Shown here: positions 1 through 7,337 of the stretch, in pieces
Numbering within the stretch: the first letter of the stretch is position 1
Layout of the letters: the number at the start of each line of letters is the position of its first letter
Assembly (NCBI GenBank): GCA_039934875.1
Contig: JBDTLH010000229.1
Span: 1 to 9,338, forward strand
Length of the DNA stretch: 9,338 bases
Direction of reading: 5' to 3'
Source: JBDTLH01 sp039934875
GTDB taxonomy: Bacteria > Acidobacteriota > Terriglobia > Terriglobales > Acidobacteriaceae
Notes under the pieces: generated by a model
Database searches by the model: none
Seen by the model: only the letters and a program-made list of their open reading frames with translations
What the model was told of the DNA's origin: nothing
Position numbers and translations under genes: made by a program

Positions 1-159
1 ACCAATCTGCGCTATAAAGCGGGCGACGCCACCGTGCTCGAAGTGGTGGACGCGCAGAACACCGTTACCTTATCCAGAAGTAATCGCGATGATGGAGAAC
101 TGCGTTATCGCGTGGCGTTGGCGAACTTACAAACCCTGACAGGCACATCCATTCCATGA
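1..159 (+). CDS. TolC-family outer membrane efflux protein, C-terminal fragment
   Basis: Only the last 52 codons are present; the frame is open from base 1 and ends at TGA 157-159. The peptide opens with YKAGDATVLEVVDAQNT, which matches the conserved stretch of the TolC/OprM family near the end of the second repeat (R/Y-x-A-G-x-x-x-x-L-E-V-L-D-A-Q), and continues into the final helix (RYRVALANLQTLTG) typical of these trimeric channel proteins. The product would be the outer-membrane/periplasmic exit duct for the pump encoded downstream. Its stop overlaps the start of the membrane fusion protein gene in an ATGA arrangement (156-159), which indicates one operon with translational coupling. The N-terminal part lies outside the window, so completeness cannot be judged. 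The family assignment is strong despite the short length because motif, position at the C-terminus and context agree. Confidence 0.85.
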   Translation, partial: TNLRYKAGDATVLEVVDAQNTVTLSRSNRDDGELRYRVALANLQTLTGTSIP

Positions 160-1442
160 AACCAATCCTGACCACAGCGGCCACATTATGGCTTTGCTCG
201 GCGGCACTTCTATTTACCGGATGTAGCCAACCGGCGGAAAAAGAGGTGCAGCCGGAGGTGACGGTGCAGATGGAAAAGCTCGCGCCGCGCGCGCTCGAAG
301 AGCACGTCACCTCCGACGCCGTCCTCTACCCCCGCAGCCAGGCCGCGATCACCCCCAAGATCGTCGCCCCGGTCGCGCAATTTTATGTGCAGCGCGGCGC
401 TAAAGTACACAAGGGCCAACTGCTGGCACGGCTCGAAAACCGCGATCTCGCCGCCGCCGCCAAAGACGCGCAGGGTGGATTGCAGCAGGCCCAGGCCGCC
501 TACATCACCACCACCAAAGCAGGGATCCCCGCCGAGCTGCAGAAAGCCAAGCTCGACGTCGCGCAGGCGCAGCAGAACCTCGACGCGCAGACCAAACTGC
601 TGAACAGCCGCAAGACGCTTTTCTCCGAAGGCGCGCTGCCGCGCAAAGACCTCGATGCGGCGCAAGTCGCCTACGTGCAGGCCAAATCCCAGACTGAAAT
701 CGCGCAGCAAAGCTTGAAATCCATCCAGTCGGTCAGCGGAGCGCAGTCCGTCAAGTCCGCGCAGGCGCAGTTGACCTCCGCCGAAGGCAAATACCAGGGG
801 ACCCAGGCGCAGCTCAACTACTCTGAAATCCGCAGCCCTATCGATGGTGTGGTTACCGAGCGCCTGCCCTACACCGGAGAGACCCCCGCCGCCGGCACTC
901 CGCTGCTCACCATCATGGACACCGACGTGATTATCGCCAAAGCGCACATGCCCCAAGCCTCCGCGCAGCAACTCAAGGTCGGCGACCCCGCAACCCTCAC
1001 CGTATCCGGAATAGATCATCCCGTAGCGGGAAAGGTAACGCTGGTCTCCCCGGCGCTCGACCCCAACAGCACCACGGTCGAAGTCTGGATGGCGGTCCCG
1101 AACAAAGACCATCAGTTGAAGCCCGGCTCCGCCACCACGGTTGATGTGGTGGCCCATAAAGTTGCGGACGCACTCGCCGTCCCTAAGTCCGCCATCGTGC
1201 AATCCGACAAAGGCAGCGCCGTCATGCTGGTCAGCGCCGACCAGACCGCGCACACGCAACCGGTCGAAACCGGAATCACCGACAGCCAGCAGGAGCTGGT
1301 GCAGATCACCTCCGGCGTCAAGGCCGGCGACACCGTCGTCACCACCTCCGCCTACGGATTGCCCGATGGCGCCAAGGTCAAATCCGCGGAAGCTGCTCCC
1401 GCGGAAGCGCCGGCGGCCAAGCCCAGTGGAGGCAAGGACTGA
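156..1442 (+). CDS. RND efflux membrane fusion protein (HlyD/AcrA-type lipoprotein)
   Basis: A 428-residue periplasmic adaptor that would link the RND permease to the TolC-type channel. The N-terminus has a lysine, a hydrophobic stretch and a probable lipobox FTG-C with Cys23, so it is likely a lipoprotein on the outer face of the inner membrane (Phe at -3 is a little unusual). The first half of the lipoyl/barrel-sandwich domain is at about residues 65-95 (AQFYVQRGAKVHKGQLLARL), an Ala/Gln-rich alpha-helical hairpin follows at about 98-220, and the second lipoyl half begins at Y222-SEIRSPIDGVV, the family signature. A beta-barrel at about 256-335 and a membrane-proximal domain to about 415 follow; the last 20 residues are Ala/Pro-rich and probably disordered. 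The start overlaps the upstream stop (ATGA) and has no clear Shine-Dalgarno, consistent with coupling; the stop overlaps the permease start (TGATG). Drug, solvent or other substrate is not determinable. Confidence 0.95.
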   Translation: MKPILTTAATLWLCSAALLFTGCSQPAEKEVQPEVTVQMEKLAPRALEEHVTSDAVLYPRSQAAITPKIVAPVAQFYVQRGAKVHKGQLLARLENRDLAAAAKDAQGGLQQAQAAYITTTKAGIPAELQKAKLDVAQAQQNLDAQTKLLNSRKTLFSEGALPRKDLDAAQVAYVQAKSQTEIAQQSLKSIQSVSGAQSVKSAQAQLTSAEGKYQGTQAQLNYSEIRSPIDGVVTERLPYTGETPAAGTPLLTIMDTDVIIAKAHMPQASAQQLKVGDPATLTVSGIDHPVAGKVTLVSPALDPNSTTVEVWMAVPNKDHQLKPGSATTVDVVAHKVADALAVPKSAIVQSDKGSAVMLVSADQTAHTQPVETGITDSQQELVQITSGVKAGDTVVTTSAYGLPDGAKVKSAEAAPAEAPAAKPSGGKD

Positions 1443-4400
1443 TGTCTGCCCCCGATCCCAACGACGAGAAAAAACCCTACTGGGTCGAGCAGCTTACCAA
1501 GCCGGTAATCTTCGGGATCATCATCCTCGCGCTCATGGGCGCATACTTCGCCACCCTGATTCCCGTCGCTGTCTTCCCGGAGACGAACTTCCCCCGCATC
1601 GTGGTCGCCGTGGACAACGGCGTCATGCCCATCGAGCAGATGCAGGTCATCATCACCCGCCCTATCGAAGAGGCGATGAACGGCGTTCTTGGGTTGCAAT
1701 CGGTGCGCTCTATTACCAGCCGCGGCTCCGCCGAGGTCGATCTCTTCTTCGACTGGAATGTGGACATGGTGCAGACCTTGCAGTTGGTGAATGCGGCGCT
1801 CGCCAAAGTGCAGTCTGGGCTGCCCTCGACGGTAAAGATTGAGAGCAACCGTCTCAGCTTCGCCTCCTTTCCCATTCTTGGCTACAGCCTCACCTCCGAC
1901 ACCATCCCCCAGACCCAGCTCTGGGAGATGGCGACCTACGATATCAAACCCCGCATCAGCCATCTCATCGGAGTAGGACTGGTCACCGTACAAGGCGGCC
2001 AGGTACCCGAATACCGCATCAGCCCCGATCCCGCCAAACTCCTGATCTCCGGCGTGACCGTGCCTGACCTGCTCGCCGCGGTGCAGCGCACCAACCTCAT
2101 CGATTCGCCCGGGCTCTTTCAGCAGAACCACCAGCTCATGCTCGGCCTCATCAGCGGACAGGTCCATTCTCCCCAGGAGCTCGCTCAAGTCGCGGTCAAG
2201 ACCACCGCCGCCGGAGTGCCGGTCAAGGTCGGCGATATCGCGCAGGTCTCGCCCTCCTTTGAGCCGGTCTATACCATCGTCGCCGCCAACGGCAAGCCGG
2301 CGGTGCTGCTCAACATCGACCGCCAACTCACCGGCAACACCGTGCAGGTGGTGGATGAAGTGTCGAGCGAGATGGCATCCATCCGCAAGACCCTGCCACC
2401 GGGCGTTACCATCGATACCTTCTATGACCAATCCAGCCTGGTGCGCGCCTCCATCTCCAGCGTGCGCGACGCCATTCTGATCGGCATCCTGCTCGCCACC
2501 GGCGTCATTATCCTCTTCCTGCGCGACTGGGGCAGCTCCATCGTCGCCGGATTCGTCATCCCCATTACCATCGCCATCACCCTGATCGTCCTCCATCTGC
2601 TGGGCCAGACCTTCAACCTGATGACCCTCGGCGGACTCGCCGCCGCCGTCGGCCTGGTCATCGACGACGCCATTGTGGTGGTGGAGAACATCGTGCTCCA
2701 CCGCGACGCCGGACAGAGCCGCAGCGATGCCATTCGCAGTGCCTTGCGCGAGTTGCTGCATCCCTTGATCGGCTCGACCGTCACTCCCATCGTGGTGTTT
2801 CTGCCGCTGGTCACCATCTCCGGCGTCACCGGCACCTTCTTCCGCGCCCTGGCCATCACCATGAGCGTCGCCCTCGCCACCTCGCTGGGGCTGGCGCTCA
2901 CCTGGACTCCCGCGCTCAGCCGCATACTCGTCCGCCGCAAGAGCAAGCACGCGGAGGTTCCCCCCGCCGCCTCGCGCGAAGAAGAGTTGCAACGCCTGCT
3001 CGATGCCGAAGAGGCCACCATGTCCACGGCCGGCTTCTTCGGACGCATCATCGCCCGCTATGAACGCCTGCTGCACTGGAGCCTGGAGCATCCCAAACTG
3101 CTCGGCCTGGCCTGCCTCGGCCTGGTCGTAGTCTCTTACTTCAGCTACAAGGCGATGCCTTCCGACCTTCTGCCCGCCATCGACGAGGGCACCTTCATCC
3201 TCGACTACCTCACCCCCGCCGGCACCTCCCTCGCCGAGACCAACCGCATCATCAGCCACATCGAGCAGATGCTCAAAGCCAATCCCGACGTGGAGAACAC
3301 CTCGCGCCGCACCGGCCTGCAACTAGGCCTCGCCGCCGTTACCGAAGCCAATACCGGCGACTTCACGGTCAAGCTCAAGCCCGATGCCAAGCACACCACC
3401 GATGAAGTCACGGAGGAGATGCGCGAGCAGATCGCCAAAGAGGAGCCTGCCGTTAAAACCGAATTTGCCGAGCTCACCGGAGACATGATCGGCGATCTCT
3501 CGAACGCTCCCGAACCGATCCGCATCAGCATCTTCGACCAGGACCCCGCCGTACTCGCCACCTATGCTCCGCGGATCGCCGATGCCATCAGCAAAGTCCC
3601 CGGCGTGGTGGACGTGCTCAATGGAATCGAAAACACCATCAGCGGCCCAGCCGTCCAGTATCAGATCGATCCCGCCACCGCCGCCCGCGCCGGATTCACC
3701 CCCGAAGAGGTTGCGGTGGACGCCTCCGCCATGGTCCAAGGCGAACCCGCTTTAACTCCGATGGTCATCGGCGACCGTCCTTACACTATTCGCGTGCGCT
3801 TCAAGGGCGCGGACACCATGTCCGTCGAACAGATGAACTCGACCCTGCTCAACAGCTCGACCGGACATACCGCGACCCTCGGCGGACTGGCCAAAGTGAC
3901 CATCCTCCCTGGCGAGACTGAGATCCGCCGTGAAAATCTGCAACGCGATGTCTCCGTCACCGCGCGCCTCGAAGGCGTGGACCTCGGCACCGGCGTCCGC
4001 GATGCGCAGGCGGCGGTAGCCAAGCTGCATCTGCCCGCGGGCATGCGCCTGGTCTGGGGCGGCACTTATCAGGAGCAGCAAAAATCCTTCCATGATCTGG
4101 TGCAGGTCCTCGTCCTGGCGCTGCTGTTGGTCTTCAGCGTTCTGCTCTTCGAGTTCCACACCTTTTCCGCGCCCATCTCCATCGTCGCCTCCGCCATCCT
4201 CTCGACCGCCGGGTCGCTGCTGGCGCTGCTCATCTCCGGCGTCGGGCTCAACATCTCCTCCTTCATGGGCATCATCATGGTGGTCGGCATCGTCTCCAAG
4301 AACGGCATCCTGCTGCTCGATGCCGAGCACACCTTCCGCGCCATGGGCCTCTCTCCCGTGGACGCCATCGTGCAGGCCGGACGCCGCCGCCTGCGCCCCA

Positions 4401-4642
4401 TCGTCATGACCGCCATGGCCGCCGTCGCCGGCATGTTGCCCCTCGCCTTCGCCTTCGGATCAGGCTCGCAGATGCTGCAACCCCTCGCCATCGCCGTCAT
4501 CGGTGGCGTCCTCATCTCCATGCTGCTCTCCCTCATCGTCACCCCGACCATCCAATACCTGATGATGCCGAAGGCCGCCGCCCCGAAAGAAGCAAAAGAG
4601 TCTCCGACACCGCCCATGAGTCCAGTAAACACGACAGCATAG
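1442..4642 (+). CDS. RND-family efflux permease, inner-membrane pump subunit
   Basis: A complete 1066-residue RND transporter (AcrB 1049, CusA 1047), the proton-driven motor of the operon's tripartite pump. TM1 lies at about residues 18-40, followed by a large periplasmic porter domain; TM2-6 start near residue 340, TM7 lies near 552-570, a second periplasmic loop follows, and TM8-12 occupy the C-terminal 200 residues. The proton-relay residues are all visible: Asp408-Asp409 in VIDDAIVVVEN (AcrB D407/D408), Lys953 in SKNGILLLD (AcrB K940), and Arg983 and Thr990 in RLRPIVMT (AcrB R971/T978). The Asp pair is of the HAE-1 multidrug type, while the sequence after TM7 (LLPAIDEGTF) recalls the CzcA/CusA heavy-metal group, so the substrate class is open. 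The ATG overlaps the adaptor stop by one base. A soluble, Glu-rich insert lies near residues 500-530 between the two halves. Confidence 0.96.
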   Translation: MSAPDPNDEKKPYWVEQLTKPVIFGIIILALMGAYFATLIPVAVFPETNFPRIVVAVDNGVMPIEQMQVIITRPIEEAMNGVLGLQSVRSITSRGSAEVDLFFDWNVDMVQTLQLVNAALAKVQSGLPSTVKIESNRLSFASFPILGYSLTSDTIPQTQLWEMATYDIKPRISHLIGVGLVTVQGGQVPEYRISPDPAKLLISGVTVPDLLAAVQRTNLIDSPGLFQQNHQLMLGLISGQVHSPQELAQVAVKTTAAGVPVKVGDIAQVSPSFEPVYTIVAANGKPAVLLNIDRQLTGNTVQVVDEVSSEMASIRKTLPPGVTIDTFYDQSSLVRASISSVRDAILIGILLATGVIILFLRDWGSSIVAGFVIPITIAITLIVLHLLGQTFNLMTLGGLAAAVGLVIDDAIVVVENIVLHRDAGQSRSDAIRSALRELLHPLIGSTVTPIVVFLPLVTISGVTGTFFRALAITMSVALATSLGLALTWTPALSRILVRRKSKHAEVPPAASREEELQRLLDAEEATMSTAGFFGRIIARYERLLHWSLEHPKLLGLACLGLVVVSYFSYKAMPSDLLPAIDEGTFILDYLTPAGTSLAETNRIISHIEQMLKANPDVENTSRRTGLQLGLAAVTEANTGDFTVKLKPDAKHTTDEVTEEMREQIAKEEPAVKTEFAELTGDMIGDLSNAPEPIRISIFDQDPAVLATYAPRIADAISKVPGVVDVLNGIENTISGPAVQYQIDPATAARAGFTPEEVAVDASAMVQGEPALTPMVIGDRPYTIRVRFKGADTMSVEQMNSTLLNSSTGHTATLGGLAKVTILPGETEIRRENLQRDVSVTARLEGVDLGTGVRDAQAAVAKLHLPAGMRLVWGGTYQEQQKSFHDLVQVLVLALLLVFSVLLFEFHTFSAPISIVASAILSTAGSLLALLISGVGLNISSFMGIIMVVGIVSKNGILLLDAEHTFRAMGLSPVDAIVQAGRRRLRPIVMTAMAAVAGMLPLAFAFGSGSQMLQPLAIAVIGGVLISMLLSLIVTPTIQYLMMPKAAAPKEAKESPTPPMSPVNTTA

Positions 4643-4669
4643 GCGGTATCATCTCTTCAAGGAGCAGCA

Positions 4670-5053
4670 ATGACCCGCAAACATATTGCCGTGCGCATTA
4701 TGAATGACGGCATCGAGGGCTTCTTTAAGCGCTCGCGAGCCCGCGCTAAGAAGATGGATCGCCGGGTGCCGCTCGCTCCAGAGATCATTATTAACTTTCC
4801 CGACGCGCCATCGCTGCTCCGAGTCTTGTCGTACCAACGGGTGAAATTGCTGAAAGCAACCAAAGCAGGTGCGCGTTCCCTGGACGCATTAGCCAGCGGC
4901 CTAAAGCGCAATAAAAGCGCCGTCAATCGCGACATTCAATTGCTGGAATCATGCGGACTGCTGCGCACCCATTACGAGAAGAACCCCGGCCACGGCAAAT
5001 ACAAGGTGGTCGAGCCAGTGGCGCAGAGTTACGAATTGGTGGCAAAGATTTGA
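4670..5053 (+). CDS. Winged-helix transcriptional regulator, COG4190/HVO_A0114-like
   Basis: A 127-residue basic protein with a strong Shine-Dalgarno (AAGGAG 4659-4664, 5 nt before ATG). The layout matches the COG4190/HVO_A0114 family as I know it: a variable N-terminus, a strand with a P-x-I-x-F-like segment (PEIIINFPDAPSLLRVL, about residues 37-53), then a winged helix at about 54-115 whose recognition region reads GLKRNKSAVNRDIQLLESCGLL, closed by a wing GHGKYKVVEP. Such proteins bind DNA and are often annotated as antitoxins or regulators paired with a small toxin. No such partner is present here: the gene lies 27 nt after the RND permease and 23 nt before a GNAT gene. It may be co-transcribed with the pump and could regulate it or itself, but that is inference from position only. 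Family call fairly sure, function unknown. Confidence 0.8.
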   Translation: MTRKHIAVRIMNDGIEGFFKRSRARAKKMDRRVPLAPEIIINFPDAPSLLRVLSYQRVKLLKATKAGARSLDALASGLKRNKSAVNRDIQLLESCGLLRTHYEKNPGHGKYKVVEPVAQSYELVAKI

Positions 5054-5076
5054 AATAGCTCCTGGCCAATTCCTCC

Positions 5077-6039
5077 ATGCAAAATTTCAACGGTGATTTT
5101 GAAGAGCTCGCCCGCCTGATGAAGTGGTCATGGCGGGACAATCGCGAGCAGCCGCTTGAATACCCTCAGCCGTTTCTCGAATCCTGCTTCCGACAACCCC
5201 AAGCTTCGCTGGATTTCGCGCCCGCGATCTACCAGGACGGAGCGCTCGTCGCAATAGGCGCTGCCTTCCCCCGCACCGTGCGCTATGAAAACGCTGATCT
5301 GCTCCTGCTGCTGGAATCATTCCTGACCGTCGCCCCAACGCATCGCGGCAAAGGCCTCTCCAGCCGGATTCGCACCGAAATAAAAACCCGAGCGCGGGAG
5401 CAGGGCCTCGACGGCGTCTTCGGCTTCTGCGTTGAGGGCGACCGCATGAACCAGGTAATGGAGGCCTTTGTCCCCGCCCCGGGACAGCGCAGCCGTTGCC
5501 TATGCTCCATCCGTTTTCTTGCCCTTCCGCTGCCGGATCGTACGCAAGTTGAACATCGCCCGCATGTCGGACCATACGAATTGGCCAAGCCTGATACTTT
5601 CGAGCAGTGCGCGAAAGATGTTCTCCCCCACAGCGACTTCGCCCGCCTTTGGACTACAGACGCCGCCCACTGGCAGTGCAGCGAACGTTACCGCGCCTTC
5701 GGAGTCTCCGTAAGCTGCGCCCACGGCAACGGAGCATTAACGGCTTACCGCATGAGCAGCGCCGGCGATCCTGAAAATATGTGCGGCTTGATTGAGGATG
5801 TCCTGTGGCAGCACCTTGAGCAGCCGCAACGAGCTCAACTGATAACGAAGTTCCTCGATCTAGCCAGGGCAAACGGAGTCAAGCTACTGCTCTGTCCGCT
5901 CCTCGCCTATGCCGACCTCACCGCGTTCCACCATGCCGGCTTCCGGCGTACCCGGCGCAGCCTCAATCTGTACCTGACCACCTGGAGAGATGATCTTGAA
6001 CTCCGCCCGGTCACCGCGCCTTACATCGATGTGACCTAA
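5077..6039 (+). CDS. GNAT-family N-acetyltransferase with a probable second GNAT-like half
   Basis: A 320-residue protein. The N-terminal half (about residues 5-150) has GNAT motif A: a strand (LLLLLESFLTVAP) followed by the acetyl-CoA pyrophosphate-binding loop H89-RGKGLSS, fitting R/Q-x-x-G-x-G/A with Ser95 in the last small position, and then a helix (RIRTEIKTRAREQGL). The C-terminal half (about 170-310) ends in a GNAT-like order of helix, strand and turn (DLARANGVKLLLCPLL, then HHAGFRRTRRSLNLYL with Gly288-Phe289), but lacks a visible pyrophosphate loop, so it may be a degenerate second domain, as in tandem GNATs. The acceptor substrate is unknown. The ATG has no Shine-Dalgarno; an in-frame TAG at 5056-5058 limits the 5' end, and M15 (5119) is a possible later start. 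The gene starts 23 nt after the winged-helix gene, so coupling or co-transcription is likely. Too long for a TacT-type GNAT toxin. Confidence 0.82.
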   Translation: MQNFNGDFEELARLMKWSWRDNREQPLEYPQPFLESCFRQPQASLDFAPAIYQDGALVAIGAAFPRTVRYENADLLLLLESFLTVAPTHRGKGLSSRIRTEIKTRAREQGLDGVFGFCVEGDRMNQVMEAFVPAPGQRSRCLCSIRFLALPLPDRTQVEHRPHVGPYELAKPDTFEQCAKDVLPHSDFARLWTTDAAHWQCSERYRAFGVSVSCAHGNGALTAYRMSSAGDPENMCGLIEDVLWQHLEQPQRAQLITKFLDLARANGVKLLLCPLLAYADLTAFHHAGFRRTRRSLNLYLTTWRDDLELRPVTAPYIDVT

Positions 6040-6062
6040 CGAGAAACGAAAGGCAATATATC

Positions 6063-6138
<76 letters not shown>

Positions 6139-6147
6139 CTCACCCTC

Positions 6148-6177
6148 ATCATATCTGCATCGGCTCGCCTCGGTAAA
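6148..6177 (-). promoter_or_regulatory. Probable sigma70-type promoter of tRNA-Thr
   Basis: On the minus strand a -10 box TATGAT (6148-6153) lies 9 nt before the mature 5' end of the tRNA, and TTTACC (6172-6177) lies 18 nt further upstream as a -35 box (4 of 6 to TTGACA; the overlapping TTACCG gives a 17-nt spacer). This geometry puts transcription start 2-3 nt before the tRNA. A GC-rich stretch after the -10 resembles a discriminator. No experimental support. Confidence 0.6.
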
Positions 6178-6196
6178 GACTCCATGCACTTGTAGC

Positions 6197-6238
6197 GCCG
6201 GCGCCTTCGCCGGCTGTTCAGCGGACGCCCTCGTCCGC
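6197..6238. repeat. Tandem pair of GC-rich hairpins (REP-like repeat)
   Basis: Two perfect 7-bp hairpins with 4-nt loops stand 6 nt apart. The first has GCCGGCG (6197-6203), loop CCTT and CGCCGGC (6208-6214). The second has GCGGACG (6221-6227), loop CCCT and CGTCCGC (6232-6238). Both units share the core CGCCYTCG and a preceding AGCG, so they look like diverged copies of one unit. No U-tract follows, so this is not a typical intrinsic terminator. It lies between the divergently oriented tRNA and the downstream membrane-protein gene. It resembles the short dispersed palindromic repeats of many GC-rich soil bacteria, which I cannot verify without a genome. Confidence 0.6.
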
Positions 6239-6341
6239 GATTTTGTTGCAACTGCAATCCATGTGACCTGACGTCTCACGTCTGCCCGCATCTGACTACT
6301 GACACGAGATCTCTGACACCTGCCAGCTCAAAAGGACTCCC

Positions 6342-7100
6342 ATGGAAGCCAGCTCCCGCAAGAAATTTCAACTCCTGTTCCTCATCGTCGTTCTCATCCT
6401 GCTTGCCCGTATCGGCTTCATCTGGAAGGAGCGCCACGATGCCGCCACGGAAACCAAAGCCGCGCCCCCCGCACAGCCCATCCCCAATGACGCTTATGTT
6501 GTCCCGCCCAAACTGCATGCCTACGATCTCGCCTCCGCCAAACAGGGCCTCGAGGGCAAGACCATCTGGGTCGCCGCCGCAGACCAGATCGAATACTTCC
6601 CCGTCCACGGCAGCGCAATCGACTGGAAGCATCCCATCGGCGCCCTGCCTGCCCTCGATGCGCTCCACATCCAGAAGGTAGAGAAGGCGGAAGGCCCCGT
6701 CCAACTGATCAAACAAGGCGACGTCGTCTTTCACAAGTCCGAATCGCGGATCGCGGCCGTCTTCCAGCATGACAACACGCACACCGATTACGCCATTGAC
6801 ATCGCCACCAGCTCCGATGGCTCTTACCACTTCATCGTGGACGACGCTTTCTTCCTCGAAGACCCGCATCAGCTCTACAAAAACTGGTCTCCGGAGACCT
6901 GGCAAGCCATCGCCGACCATCATGCCCTGAAAGGGATGAACGAGCTGCAGGCCTCCCTCGCCCTCGGCCCCGGCAAGGCCGAAGCCGGATCCACCAGCGG
7001 CGCCGATTACGGCAACCGCACCCTGCAATATGACGTGCAGGGCAAGACCTTCACCGTCACCTTCTCCCGCGACCGCGCGACAGACATTCAGACAAAATAG
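6342..7100 (+). CDS. Membrane-anchored protein of unknown function, BamE-like C-terminus
   Basis: A 252-residue protein with a good Shine-Dalgarno (AAAGGA 6331-6336, 5 nt before ATG). The N-terminus is short and basic, followed by one transmembrane helix at about residues 9-28 (FQLLFLIVVLILLARIGF), so the rest is probably periplasmic (N-in orientation by the positive-inside rule). Residues 30-50 form an Ala/Pro-rich linker. The central part (about 55-180) is beta-rich with no motif I recognise. The last 70 residues (183-252) run W-x-x-I-x-x-H, KGMNEL, LALGPG, GNRTLQYDVQGKTFTVTF, an order reminiscent of the BamE/SmpA-OmlA domain (a helix with GM, an ALG turn, then paired strands). That likeness is an inference from pattern only. 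It is not an obvious operon member: about 200 nt separate it from the tRNA and 246 nt from the next gene. Most likely a conserved hypothetical of its phylum. Confidence 0.8.
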   Translation: MEASSRKKFQLLFLIVVLILLARIGFIWKERHDAATETKAAPPAQPIPNDAYVVPPKLHAYDLASAKQGLEGKTIWVAAADQIEYFPVHGSAIDWKHPIGALPALDALHIQKVEKAEGPVQLIKQGDVVFHKSESRIAAVFQHDNTHTDYAIDIATSSDGSYHFIVDDAFFLEDPHQLYKNWSPETWQAIADHHALKGMNELQASLALGPGKAEAGSTSGADYGNRTLQYDVQGKTFTVTFSRDRATDIQTK

Positions 7101-7104
7101 ATAC

Positions 7105-7121
7105 AACTATCGACAATAGTT
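7105..7121. other. AT-rich palindrome, possible operator
   Basis: AACTAT (7105-7110) and ATAGTT (7116-7121) are perfect 6-nt inverted arms around CGACA, and an 8-nt palindrome ACTTAAGT (7122-7129) adjoins. The site is only 4 nt after the preceding stop codon and is far more AT-rich than its surroundings. It has no U-run and weak pairing, so it is a poor terminator; the size and symmetry would fit a dimeric regulator's operator. No regulator is identified. Confidence 0.3.
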
Positions 7122-7286
7122 ACTTAAGTGCTATTTCATCGATAAATATCCCTCGGAGTTGCTCGATTTCAGCTACTCTCGTCCCGGATAGATGAACCAG
7201 CAATCTTCAACTGCCTATTTTCATCCGATTTTCAACCAACTTTTTGATTGCGTGAAAGGAGAGCGGCTCCGTCTGAGGTGTTCGCC

Positions 7287-7295
7287 TGATAAAAT
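7287..7295 (+). promoter_or_regulatory. Candidate extended -10 promoter for the DUF2934-receiver pair
   Basis: TG-A-TAAAAT (TG 7287-7288, TAAAAT 7290-7295) fits an extended -10 element, and no convincing -35 box lies 16-18 nt upstream. Transcription would start near 7302, giving a leader of about 45 nt before the ATG at 7347. The 7101-7286 stretch upstream holds the palindrome described separately and otherwise nothing I can assign. Confidence 0.35.
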
Positions 7296-7303
7296 TAGGG
7301 CAG

Positions 7304-7337
7304 GCAGCAGCCATATCTGCTGCAAATTCCCCGAATT
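7304..7337 (+). other. Two small hairpins in the leader before the DUF2934 gene
   Basis: GCAGCAG (7304-7310) pairs with CTGCTGC (7317-7323) over a 6-nt loop, and AATTC (7325-7329) pairs with GAATT (7333-7337) over CCC. The second stem abuts the Shine-Dalgarno GGAGG (7338-7342). The pair fills almost the whole leader expected from the candidate promoter. They could affect translation, but stems are short and chance is possible. Confidence 0.3.

Noticed and set aside
210..1259. 349-codon minus-strand open frame opposite the membrane fusion protein
   Set aside because: It is Gly/Arg/Leu-rich with no domain, and is fully covered by the adaptor gene with lipobox and lipoyl motifs.
1141..1842. 233-codon + strand frame spanning the adaptor-permease junction
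   Set aside because: It is a Pro/Arg/Ser-rich out-of-frame reading across two real overlapping genes.
1352..3322. 656-codon open frame on the minus strand across the RND permease
   Set aside because: It lies antisense to a permease with all proton-relay residues. The translation is a Gly/Asp/Ala/Glu-rich string without domains, as expected when sense codons end in C or G.
4670..6039. Toxin-antitoxin module made of the winged-helix protein and the GNAT
   Set aside because: GNAT toxins (TacT-like) are about 150-180 residues and pair with RHH antitoxins; this GNAT has 320 residues with two halves. Kept only as a weak possibility in the findings.
6276..7106. 276-codon minus-strand open frame opposite the membrane-anchored protein
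   Set aside because: The + strand frame has a Shine-Dalgarno, a TM helix and balanced composition; the minus frame is Gly/Val/Asp-rich without a clear start site.
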